A stretch of DNA of 64,000 nucleotides, from NCBI GenBank assembly GCA_019359675.1, contig JAHHGX010000090.1:1-64000 (forward strand). The letters run 5' to 3'. A model generated the notes under the pieces. The model was not told the origin of the DNA, did not search any database, and was given only the letters and a program-made list of their open reading frames with translations. Positions 45,076 to 53,299 of the stretch are shown in pieces. The position numbers were made by a program, and so were the translations under genes. This DNA comes from Calothrix sp. FI2-JRJ7. Its GTDB lineage: Bacteria; Cyanobacteriota; Cyanobacteriia; Cyanobacteriales; Nostocaceae. Within the stretch, counting starts at the first letter, position 1. Every line of letters starts with the position of its first letter.

Positions 45076-46560
45076 TTATTTACGTTTAACTGGGTTCATC
45101 CAGGTTTCGAGACGGCTAAAGGCTTGGGAAGATAGTAGAGTAAGACATAGATAGATTATTGCGACGCCTGCATAAATTTCAAAGGGACGGTAATTTTGCG
45201 CGACTATTAATTGTCCTCTGCGAACCAATTCGTCGAGGCTGATAAATGCGACTAAGCTGGTATCTTTGAGCATACTGATAAATTCGTTACCTAAAGGTGG
45301 TAACATCCGGCGAAACGCTTGAGGAAATATGATATAACGCATTGTTTGTACTGCGTCTAATCCTAGTGATTCTGCTGCTTCAGATTGCCCTGTTTCGATA
45401 GATTGAATACCTGCACGTACTATTTCAGCAATATATGCAGCACTATTTAAGCTTAATGCGACGACAGCAGCAGCAAAGCGGTTAAAGCTAAAATCTAAAC
45501 CTAAATTTTGCACTACGGCAGGAATACCGTAGTAAATTAGTAAAAGCTGGACTAGTAAAGGTGTACCGCGAAAGAAATCAATATATGCTCTGGTAGCCCA
45601 ACGTAATGGTGTAATATGTGAAAGTCGAGCAATACCAATTAAAGAACCAGCAATTAATCCTAGGAATACTGAAAATAGAGTTAGTTGCAGCGTTATTAAG
45701 GCGCCTTGTAAAAGTAAAGGAAACGCTTGCAATAGAATATTAATTGAGTTGGGGCCACTATCAGTTTGGGTAGCAAAGGCTAATTTTTCAGGTAGTTTTG
45801 GAGGTGCAGTTTTAAACCATTTTTGATAAATCTTATTATAAGTTCCATTCTCTAAGATTTTCCCTAAACCATTATTAATCAATTCTAAATTTGGTGATTT
45901 TAAAGGTGTGGGAATACCATAATACTCTTCTGTCAATAACTGGTCTATAACCTTAATACCTGGTAAATTCCCTGAATTAATAGCATAAGCAATAACAGGT
46001 GCATCACCGACCATCGCATCAACATTACCATTCGCCAACTCTTGTAACGCTAAAGGTGTAGAATCAAAAGTGCGAAGTTCGGCGCCACGAGCTTCTTTTG
46101 CTTTTGCGGCGCCTGTAGTACCAATTTGAACAGCAACTCTTTTATTCTTTAATTTATCAAAACCAGTAATATCTTGATTATTATTACTAATTGCAATCGC
46201 TAAACCCGATTTAAAATAAGGACGAGAAAAAGAAACAGCTTGTGCGCGTTGCTTAGTAATAGTCATCGAACTAATAGCAGCATCGATTGTCCTAGCCTGT
46301 AAAGCAGAAATCAATCCATCAAAAGGAGTAGATTGAAACTCAACCTTAAAACCAGTTGCACTACCAATAGCATTCATTAAATCAATCGAAAAACCCTGTA
46401 ACTCACCCTTTTGTCCTTGAAACTCCATAGGTGGATAAGCAGGTTCCGTACCAACCCGTAAACTCTTGGCACCACCTCCATCATTCGACCCACACCCATT
46501 TATAATCAGTAAAAAACAACACAACCCCGCCAATACCCAACTAAAAATACCTCTCTTCAT
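45076..46560 (-). CDS. Amino-acid ABC transporter, substrate-binding/permease fusion
   Basis: A 494-residue fusion. A lipoprotein signal (LAGLCCFLLIINGCGSND) leads into a periplasmic amino-acid-binding domain (about residues 30-265; RVGTEPAYPPMEFQGQKGEL, DAAISSMTITKQRAQAVSFS). A His/Glu/Gln-type permease domain follows (about 275-490) with the EAA-like loop AAESLGLDAVQTMRYIIFPQAFRR. Fusions of this kind are known as GlnHP-type uptake systems. The ATPase partner is the divergent gene at 46725. The substrate is probably a polar amino acid; which one cannot be told. Confidence 0.92.
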   Translation of the reverse strand: MKRGIFSWVLAGLCCFLLIINGCGSNDGGGAKSLRVGTEPAYPPMEFQGQKGELQGFSIDLMNAIGSATGFKVEFQSTPFDGLISALQARTIDAAISSMTITKQRAQAVSFSRPYFKSGLAIAISNNNQDITGFDKLKNKRVAVQIGTTGAAKAKEARGAELRTFDSTPLALQELANGNVDAMVGDAPVIAYAINSGNLPGIKVIDQLLTEEYYGIPTPLKSPNLELINNGLGKILENGTYNKIYQKWFKTAPPKLPEKLAFATQTDSGPNSINILLQAFPLLLQGALITLQLTLFSVFLGLIAGSLIGIARLSHITPLRWATRAYIDFFRGTPLLVQLLLIYYGIPAVVQNLGLDFSFNRFAAAVVALSLNSAAYIAEIVRAGIQSIETGQSEAAESLGLDAVQTMRYIIFPQAFRRMLPPLGNEFISMLKDTSLVAFISLDELVRRGQLIVAQNYRPFEIYAGVAIIYLCLTLLSSQAFSRLETWMNPVKRK

Positions 46561-46624
46561 TCTCTTACCTTTGCTTTCCTAGGGTTGAACCCCAGGCTAT
46601 TGTGGTTCGTTAATATTAGTTTAC

Positions 46625-46652
46625 TGGGCGGGCAAGGATGCCCACCCCACAA
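46625..46652. repeat. GGGCGGGCAAGGATGCCCACC repeat
   Basis: GGGCGGGCAAGGATGCCCACCCCACAAGA lies in the divergent promoter region of the transporter genes. It is the same family as 1975-2079 and 55531-55596. Confidence 0.85.
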
Positions 46653-46673
46653 GAATAATTAATACAATTTATA

Positions 46674-46712
46674 GAAAACCCAACTAGAAAACCCAACTAG
46701 AAAACCCAACTA
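46674..46712. repeat. 13-bp tandem repeat GAAAACCCAACTA x3
   Basis: Three exact copies in tandem end 12 bp before the ATG of the ATP-binding gene. No ordinary ribosome binding site is visible there. The copy number may vary between strains. Confidence 0.9.
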
Positions 46713-46724
46713 AAAAATCAAACA

Positions 46725-47468
46725 ATGAGCAACGCAATAATAACATTTGAAAACGTAGAGAAAAACTTCGGCGCCCTTAAAGTCCTCAAAGGCATTAGTG
46801 GTAATATACACAGAGGCGAAGTCATAGCAATAATAGGTACATCAGGATGCGGCAAAAGCACCCTACTACGCTGCTTCAACCGTCTAGAAACCATTAACAC
46901 AGGCAACCTCAGCGTAAACGATATAGACTTATCCCACCCAAAGCTCCATCGAAGCATACTACGGCAACTACGCACTCAAGTAGGAATGGTATTCCAGCAA
47001 TTTAACTTATTTCCCCATCTAACAGTTTTACAAAACTTAACACTTGCACAACAGCAAGTACTAGGCAAAACAACCTCAGAAAGTACACAACTAGCAAAAC
47101 AATATCTAGACAAAGTAGGGTTATTCGATAAAGCCGAATCATACCCCGAACAACTATCAGGAGGACAAAAACAGCGAGTAGCTATTGCGCGCAGCTTATG
47201 TATGAACCCGCAAATAATGCTATTTGACGAACCAACAAGCGCACTAGACCCAGAACTGGTAGGAGAAGTACTACAAGTAATCCAACAACTAGCAACCGAA
47301 GGAATGACAATGGTAGTCGTCACTCACGAAATGCAATTCGCACGTGAAGTAGCGAGTCGCGTATTTTTCATGGATGGAGGAATTATTTTAGAACAAGGAA
47401 GTCCACAGCAAGTAATTCAAAACCCCAAACACGAAAGATTACGTAACTTTATGAGCAGATTGAAGTAG
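46725..47468 (+). CDS. glnQ: Amino-acid ABC transporter ATP-binding protein
   Basis: A 247-residue ATPase. Walker [12 protein letters not shown] (residues about 36-46), Q-loop [11 protein letters not shown], signature [15 protein letters not shown], Walker [15 protein letters not shown] and H-loop [11 protein letters not shown] are complete. It drives the divergent GlnHP-type fusion and is placed in the polar amino-acid transporter (GlnQ/HisP) group. The symbol is by family, not by proven substrate. Confidence 0.93.
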   Translation: MSNAIITFENVEKNFGALKVLKGISGNIHRGEVIAIIGTSGCGKSTLLRCFNRLETINTGNLSVNDIDLSHPKLHRSILRQLRTQVGMVFQQFNLFPHLTVLQNLTLAQQQVLGKTTSESTQLAKQYLDKVGLFDKAESYPEQLSGGQKQRVAIARSLCMNPQIMLFDEPTSALDPELVGEVLQVIQQLATEGMTMVVVTHEMQFAREVASRVFFMDGGIILEQGSPQQVIQNPKHERLRNFMSRLK

Positions 47469-47532
47469 GGTGCGTGAAAGCCATTACAATCTATCAATGT
47501 AACGAAATATTAAAATGCTTTCACGCACCTTA
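47466..47532. repeat. GGTGCGTGAAAGC hairpin element
   Basis: AGGGTGCGTGAAAGC and GCTTTCACGCACCTTAC form a stem with a long loop. It overlaps the stop of the ATP-binding gene and touches the stop of the minus-strand gene at 47530. It is related to 35232-35296 and 38659-38725, with a changed inner stem. Confidence 0.8.
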
Positions 47533-47772
47533 CAGATATTCGCTTAAAAATTCGTATGGGTCTTCATCCCAAGAAGGTTCAGGGGAAAGCATATTCAACT
47601 TACTAATAACATCCGCTTCAATATCATCACTATCATGCCTATCAAATAGTGACATAAGTTCCTTCCAATCACGCTCTTTAAGGGGTGTAAGTGGAGCAGC
47701 ATGAGCGTTTGCTTCTTGTGCTAAGAAGTTATCATGTGATTGACCTGACTCGCGCGGATGATAATTATTCAC
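47530..47772 (-). CDS. Hypothetical acidic 80-residue protein
   Basis: MNNYHPRESGQSHDNFLAQE opens a small acidic protein whose middle (LTPLKERDWKELMSLFDRHD) and C-terminus (EPSWDEDPYEFLSEYL) look like amphipathic helices. It may be an antitoxin-like or adaptor protein, but nothing identifies it. The last codon or two lie in the arm of a hairpin repeat. Confidence 0.5.
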   Translation of the reverse strand: MNNYHPRESGQSHDNFLAQEANAHAAPLTPLKERDWKELMSLFDRHDSDDIEADVISKLNMLSPEPSWDEDPYEFLSEYL

Positions 47773-47893
47773 GGCATATAAAGAGCAAATAGTCTAGCGT
47801 AGTATCTATTACATTAATACTAAAATTATATGCCAAGAACCGGACAATTATCCTATCAGAGAAATTACTTAACCGTGCGATTCAAATCAACAA

Positions 47894-48580
47894 CTAAAAT
47901 TGACAAGTACCGCTACTAACAGTTGTAGAACCACTTACATTACTTGTAGATACCGTATTATTACCAGGAATTCCATCTTCAACTTGAATCGAACCGCCCA
48001 TTGTATCATCAATATTAAGTACACCAATTTGATTATTACGAGGTCGTAAACAAATATTGGCGCCAGTGCCAATTGTGATAGCATCTAAATCGCTTAATGT
48101 ATTGACAGTTATATTGTTAGACGAGTCATCTGACGCTGCGATATCCGCACCTGTCAATTCACCCAACTGTTGAATAAAAGCTCGTCCTGTTTCTCCAAAA
48201 CCAACATTACAACCATAAAATAGAATATCGGTGCCATCCTTTAACGCACTTTTCCATTGCTGTGATTAGCTACTGTATTTATCAAGACTATTTAGGCTTA
48301 ATTGCGCTGTTCCTAATTGGGCGGCGCCATCCCTACCATGTGAGATAATATCTACAGATGTAAGTTTATTTCGATTCGCGAGGACAGAGCTTATTTGTTT
48401 AACTCCATCGCGCGTTGAGTCAAGTAAAACTATTTCAACTTCTGGGTTAATTCCAGCTATCAATGTTTGGTAATCTAGAATTGTAGTATCAATAAAAGCA
48501 ATACTATGAATTGGTGTTTTTACTTGCTTTTATTCAACGCTATTTTCTGGGTTTGAAAAGTTATTTAGTGGCAAATTCAT
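47894..48580 (-). pseudogene. DUF4347-domain protein with two in-frame TAA stops
   Basis: One continuous frame runs from ATG 48580 (MNLPLNNFSNPENSVE) through two TAA codons to a final stop at 47894. The stops fall after SVE and after DKYSS (48266-48268). Between and after them the reading is excellent DUF4347: SIAFIDTTILDYQTLIAGIN, EIVLLDSTRDGVKQISSVLA, DIISHGRDGAAQLGTA, then KDGTDILFYGCNVGFGETGR. DUF4347 normally heads very long surface proteins; here the frame ends about 45 residues after the domain. It is a recent pseudogene of a truncated surface protein. Confidence 0.85.
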
Positions 48581-48708
48581 ATTTGAATATTTTACAAAAA
48601 TATGTTAAATTTTACAAAATAATGTAAGATTTACTTCCCAATAATTGAAAATTTGACATGCAAATACTTTCGCATGAATTTTAAACACACAATGGTTCTG
48701 TTCAGTGA

Positions 48709-48777
48709 GAAACTTGGTTTCTTTTATTGAAGTTGAGGATTGTTATGTTCAGTGTAGAAGAAACCAGGTTTCTTGGG
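48709..48777. repeat. GAAACCAGGTTTC repeat pair
   Basis: GAGAAACTTGGTTTCTTT and GAAGAAACCAGGTTTCTTGG. The right arm runs into the 3' end of lipB, encoding part of its last residues (PQETWFLLH). Confidence 0.8.
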
Positions 48778-49447
48778 GTTGTAAGTTAACTCCAAAAACT
48801 TCACCGAAGCTGTGGACCATTTTGAGGCGGACTTCATCGCAGTTTATATTAGGTATCCATTCTGCTAAACTAGCTACGGGTTTGTCAACTATGCCGCATG
48901 GGACTATGTTGGTAAAGCCGGTCATGTCGGGGTTAACGTTGAGTGAGAATCCGTGCATAGTTATCCAGCGTTTGACTTTTATGCCAATAGCGGCAACTTT
49001 GCGACCTTCTACCCATACTCCTGTTAACCCAGCAATACGGGTGCCTACAAGTCCATATTCTTGAAGTACTATAATTAACACTTCTTCTAATTGGCGTAGA
49101 TACCAGTGTAAATCTGGTTGGTAGCGATGTAAGTTTAAAATTGGATACCCGACTATTTGACCTGGGCAATGATACGTTACTTCACCACCACGTTCGATGC
49201 GATGTACTTCATATGGGTTGTCATTAAGGTCAAATTTGAGAAATTCGGGATTGGCGCCTTGTCCTAAAGTATATACAGGCGGATGCTCGACTAATATCAG
49301 CACATCTTCTAAATTTGGGTTATTGATGCGTTCTTGCAACAACGCGCGTTGCCATGCGAGTGCTTCTAAATATGGCATCAAGCCTTGGTTATATAACGAA
49401 CAAGAATAAGGGGTAGAAATATTGTTAAAAATCATAGTGAAATTCAA
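48749..49447 (-). CDS. lipB: Lipoyl(octanoyl) transferase
   Basis: A 232-residue LipB that moves octanoyl from acyl carrier protein to lipoyl domains of dehydrogenases and the glycine cleavage system. [20 protein letters not shown] is the substrate-site signature. [21 protein letters not shown] holds the catalytic Lys, and the catalytic Cys lies in NIVPCGI. The N-terminus may start at M5 (MIFNN). The final residues are encoded by a GAAACC repeat arm, so the C-terminus may be slightly altered. Confidence 0.94.
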   Translation of the reverse strand: MNFTMIFNNISTPYSCSLYNQGLMPYLEALAWQRALLQERINNPNLEDVLILVEHPPVYTLGQGANPEFLKFDLNDNPYEVHRIERGGEVTYHCPGQIVGYPILNLHRYQPDLHWYLRQLEEVLIIVLQEYGLVGTRIAGLTGVWVEGRKVAAIGIKVKRWITMHGFSLNVNPDMTGFTNIVPCGIVDKPVASLAEWIPNINCDEVRLKMVHSFGEVFGVNLQPQETWFLLH

Positions 49448-50023
49448 CTATTTAACAAAAAAGGGAGTATTACAAGATACAGGCGTAGAAAAACAGAAAG
49501 AATTAACAATTGTAAGGCTATTTTCCCCTTTTCCCTGTTAAGGAACGAAACAAATGTCAAGCTGTGCAAAAGATTGTAAAGGAAAGTCAAGATAAGCGGT
49601 TTTACAAATTACAAAGTGCTAGTTTGAATATATAACCTCAATGGTAATGGTGCTGGAGGGAATTCTCTGCCACATACGTCACGCCAAGAAGAAAGAACAA
49701 ATGCACTCTTCTCCGGCGCCTAATTTAACAATTCAAAAGCCATGTTGAACTTTCGCTACCAAAAGCCCGATTAGATTGACAAAAAAGCCAGATACTTCAG
49801 GAGGAGCAGAGTCGCACGAAGATGTAAAGGGCATCTGAGTGGCTAAGACATATATATTTGACGATTTGGGAACGCGAGCTTAAAAGTGGAATTGATGTGG
49901 CAACAATTAGGCATAGGGGAATTATAATTTTGATTTGTAACTTAATTTTGGCGGCAGATAGACCTTACCGCATTCTAAAGCGTAATTCAACTCAAGAAAA
50001 AGTTTGAGCGGGAGAGTTTACAC
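49448..50023. other. lrtA upstream/leader region
   Basis: 576 bp with no gene. In cyanobacteria the light-repressed lrtA transcript is known for a long 5' untranslated leader that affects mRNA stability, and this region is long enough to hold one. GAGCGGGAGAG near 50007-50017 gives the ribosome binding site. No strong hairpin was picked out by eye. Confidence 0.4.
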
Positions 50024-50689
50024 ATGAAGCTTGTCATCCACGGCAAAAATATAGAAATCACCGATGCTATCCGTGAATATGTGCATCAAAAGATTGAAAA
50101 GGCAGTAAGTCACTTTCAAAATATCACCAACGAAGTGGATGTCCATTTAAGCGTTGCTAAAAATCCCCGAATTAATACTAGACAAGCAGCGGAAGTGACC
50201 ATTTATGCAAATAAAAACGTTATCCGTGCCGAGGAAAGCAGCGAAAACCTATACGCAAGTATTGATTTAGTAGCGGATAAAATCGCGCGTCAATTAAGAA
50301 AATATAAAGAACGCATTCAAAATAAGAAAGCTCCCAATCCAATTGAAGAAACCGTCGTTGAAACAGCAACAGTTGTTGATGACTTAATAGGTAATCGTAC
50401 TCCTGAACTACCCAAAGAGGTTGTCCGAACTAAATATTTTGCCATGCCACCAATGACAATGACAGAAGCTTTAGAGCAACTGCAAATGGTGGGTCACGAT
50501 TTTTATATGTTCCATAATGTGGAAACTGACGAAATTAACGTTATTTACGAGCGCAACCACGGTGGATATGGTATTATCCAACCCCGCAAAAATAATAACG
50601 GGAATGGACACACCAACGGTCATAGTAAGAACGGTAAAGCAAATCATTCTAGCGTTGTGATGCCTGAAAAACCCCATGTGAACCGATGA
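50024..50689 (+). CDS. lrtA: Light-repressed protein A / long ribosome hibernation factor
   Basis: A 221-residue long-form HPF. The N-terminal S30AE domain ([20 protein letters not shown] to about 105) binds the 30S decoding region and the C-terminal domain (about 140-190, [40 protein letters not shown]) dimerises ribosomes into 100S particles. The last 30 residues are Asn/Gly/His-rich and variable. In cyanobacteria transcripts rise in the dark. The last ten codons recur 1.2 kb downstream. Confidence 0.95.
   Translation: MKLVIHGKNIEITDAIREYVHQKIEKAVSHFQNITNEVDVHLSVAKNPRINTRQAAEVTIYANKNVIRAEESSENLYASIDLVADKIARQLRKYKERIQNKKAPNPIEETVVETATVVDDLIGNRTPELPKEVVRTKYFAMPPMTMTEALEQLQMVGHDFYMFHNVETDEINVIYERNHGGYGIIQPRKNNNGNGHTNGHSKNGKANHSSVVMPEKPHVNR
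50659..50689. repeat. lrtA 3' end, repeated downstream (copy 1)
   Basis: GATGCCTGAAAAACCCCATG and the following bases through the stop codon match 51855-51885 with three changes. The two copies flank the retropepsin-like pair. Confidence 0.8.
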
Positions 50690-51203
50690 GGTTACGATTC
50701 GACACCCTCAAGGGTGTCGCTATACGAACAAAGCCCGCCTTCGCGGGCTAAAATGCTTTGTAGGTTGGGGAGTCACCTCCGTGCGCGGGTTCCCCGCGTT
50801 GAGGAGAGTGACGTTGGAGGAACGGAACCCAACACAATACTGCTCAGTTAAGAAAATTGCAAAACGTGGAACCCCTGTTCTTACGTTACATGTAACGTCT
50901 CTACATACGTTAACCGAGCAGCATTGGAACCCAACATACAATATAACTAATGAAAAAAATCTGGCTGTATATGGCAAAATACATTAACAAGGAAAAAGTA
51001 CTATTCGTCTTGTTAAATCAGTATTATTGGTTAAATAATTTTATACAATGTCAAAGAAATAAAACAAATCTTGAGATTGTAATTAAGATATTTGATTTTT
51101 AAAAAAGTTGCCTCCAACATACACACATTAGTCATAGAACAGGCATTTTAGCTGCTAGTACTATACAATATATATAAACTGTTATTCATCAAACCTTTTA
51201 TTT
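50690..51203. other. Intergenic with two hairpins and repeats
   Basis: After the two lrtA terminator hairpins come a long GGTTGGGG...AACCCAACAC repeat (50760-50844) and a half copy of the 30-bp palindrome (50881-50905). The remaining 300 bp hold no gene, and the promoter for the small pair at 51204 must lie here. Confidence 0.5.
50700..50749 (+). terminator. Two consecutive hairpins after lrtA
   Basis: CGACACCC-TCAA-GGGTGTCG (50700-50719) and AGCCCGC-CTTC-GCGGGCT (50732-50749, then AAAATGCTTT). The second is a very stable tetraloop hairpin and probably the terminator, though its T-run is poor. Confidence 0.65.
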
Positions 51204-51422
51204 ATGCCTCTTACAGAACTAATACCTTTTCTTAAAGAGCTATCTCAAGCCGAAAAACTTCTGCTAATAAATTTTTTAACAGCAGAATTGCTTGAAGAAT
51301 CAGGTTTAGTACCGTTGAACAGCCATAATAAGGTCGCGAGTCAAGGGTTACATGATTCTTTTGAAGCTGCTGCTGTACTTGCAAAAGCACTAGCAGAGGG
51401 AAAAGCCGCAACACATGGCTGA
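51204..51422 (+). CDS. Small helical protein upstream of retropepsin-like gene
   Basis: 72 residues: MPLTELIPFLKELSQAEKLL and LINFLTAELLEESG form two helices of a type common in short cyanobacterial proteins that precede other small genes. A polar C-terminal helix (DSFEAAAVLAKALAEGKA) ends the protein. It overlaps the next gene by 8 bp, so translation is probably coupled. It may be a partner or antitoxin-like protein; the function is unknown. Confidence 0.6.
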   Translation: MPLTELIPFLKELSQAEKLLLINFLTAELLEESGLVPLNSHNKVASQGLHDSFEAAAVLAKALAEGKAATHG

Positions 51423-51834
51423 TAAAGTTAGATTTGCATTTACCGAGCTAGAACCCCAACTTGGTGCATTAAGTACACTACCTTATCTACCAATAATATT
51501 AACTTACCAAAACTGCTCTATAAGTTTATCGGGTTTGCTAGATACAGGTTCTAGTGTTAATGTATTACCTTATGAAGTCGGATTAAGGTTAGGAGCTGTT
51601 TGGGACCGTCAAACACTCTCTGTTCCGCTAGGAGGTAATTTAGCTAGATTTGAGGCACGGGCATTATTGTTAACTGCAAATATTGAGCGCTTTCCTCCCG
51701 TAGAATTGGCTTTTGCTTGGACAAAAGATAGAAATGCGCCGTTAATTCTCGGACACATGAATTTCTTTGTCGCTTTTGATGTATGTTTCTATCGTTCGGA
51801 ATTGGCATTTGAAATTAGTCCTAAAATAAGCTGA
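51415..51834 (+). CDS. Single-domain retropepsin-like aspartic protease
   Basis: 139 residues. LSGLLDTGSSVNVLPYEVG (about residues 38-56) carries the D-T-G-S motif of retropepsin-like aspartyl proteases. The rest is beta-rich: NLARFEARALLLTANIERFP, then APLILGHMNFFVAFDVCF matches the hydrophobic-hydrophobic-Gly motif of the fold (LILG). Active enzymes need a dimer, since one Asp per chain is present. Its substrate is unknown. Together with the overlapping small gene it forms a two-gene unit lying between two copies of the lrtA 3' end. Confidence 0.75.
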   Translation: MADKVRFAFTELEPQLGALSTLPYLPIILTYQNCSISLSGLLDTGSSVNVLPYEVGLRLGAVWDRQTLSVPLGGNLARFEARALLLTANIERFPPVELAFAWTKDRNAPLILGHMNFFVAFDVCFYRSELAFEISPKIS

Positions 51835-51854
51835 TGGCACGTAAATAATATTTA

Positions 51855-51885
51855 GATGCCTGAAAAAGCCCATGTAAACCGATAA
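51855..51885. repeat. lrtA 3' end, repeated downstream (copy 2)
   Basis: It reads MPEKAHVNR then TAA, against MPEKPHVNR then TGA at the true lrtA end. There is no gene in front of it. It is followed by a GGTTGGGT-type repeat, as copy 1 is followed by one. Confidence 0.8.
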
Positions 51886-51891
51886 ATTGTA

Positions 51892-51993
51892 TATTGGGTG
51901 TTAGCGAAGCTTTCCCGTAGGGTAGTGCGAACGCGCGTAACCCAACACAATGCTTTATATTATTTAACGTTGGGTTCCGTTCCTCCACCCAAC
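51892..51993. repeat. TTGGGTGTTAGCG...AACCCAACA repeat
   Basis: ATTGGGTGTTAGCGAAGC ... GCGCGTAACCCAACACAATG and then AACGTTGGGTTCCGTTCCTCCACCCAACCC. It is a double copy of the GGTTGGGT family (36070, 50760, 55218 and 61603). Confidence 0.75.
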
Positions 51994-52003
51994 CCACAAC
52001 AAA

Positions 52004-52885
52004 GTGAAAAGAACCTGGCAGTATAGTTTATTGGTGGTTACTTTGGGAATGCTTTTATTTAACTGGCATTCCTTCAGCAAGCCTGTAAATTCGAGTAAAA
52101 TTGTACAAAAGAATACAATTACGCCATTTCAAAAAATTCAGTACGAAGCGCGCGTGTTACCAGACAGTATAGCTCATATCGTTAAAATTCCGGACAACAG
52201 CTCGTATTTAGTAAATCCTACAATATCAGAGAAATTAAATACCGTAGAAGAATTCGCTCAAAAACACAAAGCAGTTGCAGTACTCAACGCAGGTTATTTT
52301 GACCCTGTTAATCAAAAATCAACATCTTATATTACTATACAAGGAAAACTCCTAGCAGACCCAAAGTTAAACGAGAGACTTGTAAATAATCCTAAATTAA
52401 AACCTTATTTACCTAAAATTTTAAACCGCAGCGAATTTAGAAGAATATCATGTAATTCTAAAATACAATATGAAATTGCACTACACACAGAAAAAACGGC
52501 GCCTAACTGTCAAATTATCGATGCAATTGGCGCCGGTTCCAGATTATTACCCGAACTAACTTTAGTTCAAGAAGGTTTTGTAGATAACACGAATAACCGA
52601 GATGCAATTGGTAGCACCCAACTTAATGCTCGCAGTGCTGTAGGAATTACTGAAGATGGAAGTATTATTTTAGTAATGGTAGCGCAAAAACCAGAATTAC
52701 CATCGGGTATATCTATACCTGCATTAGCTAATTTAATGAAAAATTTAGGCGCCAATTCAGCTATGAATTTAGACGGAGGCAGTTCGTCTTCGCTTTACTA
52801 TAATGGCACAACTTATAACGGAAAAATAGACAAACAAGGAAAAAATGCGATGCGTCCTGTTAAATCGGTATTGTTGGTAAAATAA
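52004..52885 (+). CDS. Phosphodiester glycosidase-family exported protein
   Basis: A 293-residue protein with an N-terminal signal/anchor (YSLLVVTLGMLLFNW). The NAGPA-type phosphodiester glycosidase domain (PF09992-like) follows: AVAVLNAGYFDP (about residue 90), NARSAVGITEDGSIILVM and NSAMNLDGGSSSSLYYNG near the C-terminus. The DGGSSS loop is the family's active-site hallmark. Family members cleave sugar phosphodiesters on envelope polymers or glycoproteins; the substrate here is unknown. The start is GTG 52004 next to a repeat, with a weak CAACAAA upstream. Confidence 0.85.
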   Translation: MKRTWQYSLLVVTLGMLLFNWHSFSKPVNSSKIVQKNTITPFQKIQYEARVLPDSIAHIVKIPDNSSYLVNPTISEKLNTVEEFAQKHKAVAVLNAGYFDPVNQKSTSYITIQGKLLADPKLNERLVNNPKLKPYLPKILNRSEFRRISCNSKIQYEIALHTEKTAPNCQIIDAIGAGSRLLPELTLVQEGFVDNTNNRDAIGSTQLNARSAVGITEDGSIILVMVAQKPELPSGISIPALANLMKNLGANSAMNLDGGSSSSLYYNGTTYNGKIDKQGKNAMRPVKSVLLVK

Positions 52886-52949
52886 TTTCATGAAAGGTTT
52901 TGTATGGTGGCGCCAATCAGTTTTTGAATTAAATATCTCTGAAAATTGC

Positions 52950-52978
52950 GTAGAGACGTGATTAATCAAGTCTCTACA
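52950..52978. repeat. GTAGAGACGTGATTAATCAAG palindrome copy
   Basis: GTAGAGACGTGATTAATCAAGTCTCTAC has the same outer arms as the 30-bp palindrome but a different centre (GATTAATC, as at 16052). Confidence 0.85.
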
Positions 52979-53033
52979 ACGTATGATTGTACAAATGATT
53001 TAGCACTGCTATATTAAATTGTAATTGACCCGT

Positions 53034-53299
53034 TTAATCTTCATAATGATACTTACATGAAGCAATTATAATCTCCGTATCCGTAACGGTATAAATTAAT
53101 CGATGCTCCTCATTTATTCGTCTCGACCATAAGCCACTAAACTCATATTTAAGACGTTCTGGCTTACCTATCCCACTAAAGGCAGAACGGTCGATATCTT
53201 TTATCAATTCAACAATCTTTTTATAAATTTTTTGTTTAACCCAGACCATTCGTTAAAATCTTCAAATGCGTCCGGTTCAAATATGATTCTTTTATTCAT
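53034..53299 (-). pseudogene. yoeB: YoeB/Txe-type toxin with a frameshift
   Basis: ATG 53299 starts MNKRIIFEPDAFEDFNEW, the normal YoeB opening, but after SGLNKK the frame shifts. The remainder (KIYKKIVELIKDIDRSAFSG, GIGKPERLKYEFSGLWSRRI, EEHRLIYTVTDTEIII, CKYHYED) is normal YoeB in the neighbouring frame. An A7 run would join the two; the sequence has A6 at 53226-53231. The catalytic Glu, Arg and C-terminal His-Tyr are all intact. The ATG overlaps the antitoxin stop as ATGA. The toxin is inactive unless the shift is a sequencing error or is bypassed. Confidence 0.85.

Noticed and set aside
53224-53240. Programmed -1 frameshift in yoeB
   Set aside because: The A6 run is preceded by C and followed by TTT, which does not give a canonical slippery heptamer with a following structure; homopolymer loss is simpler.
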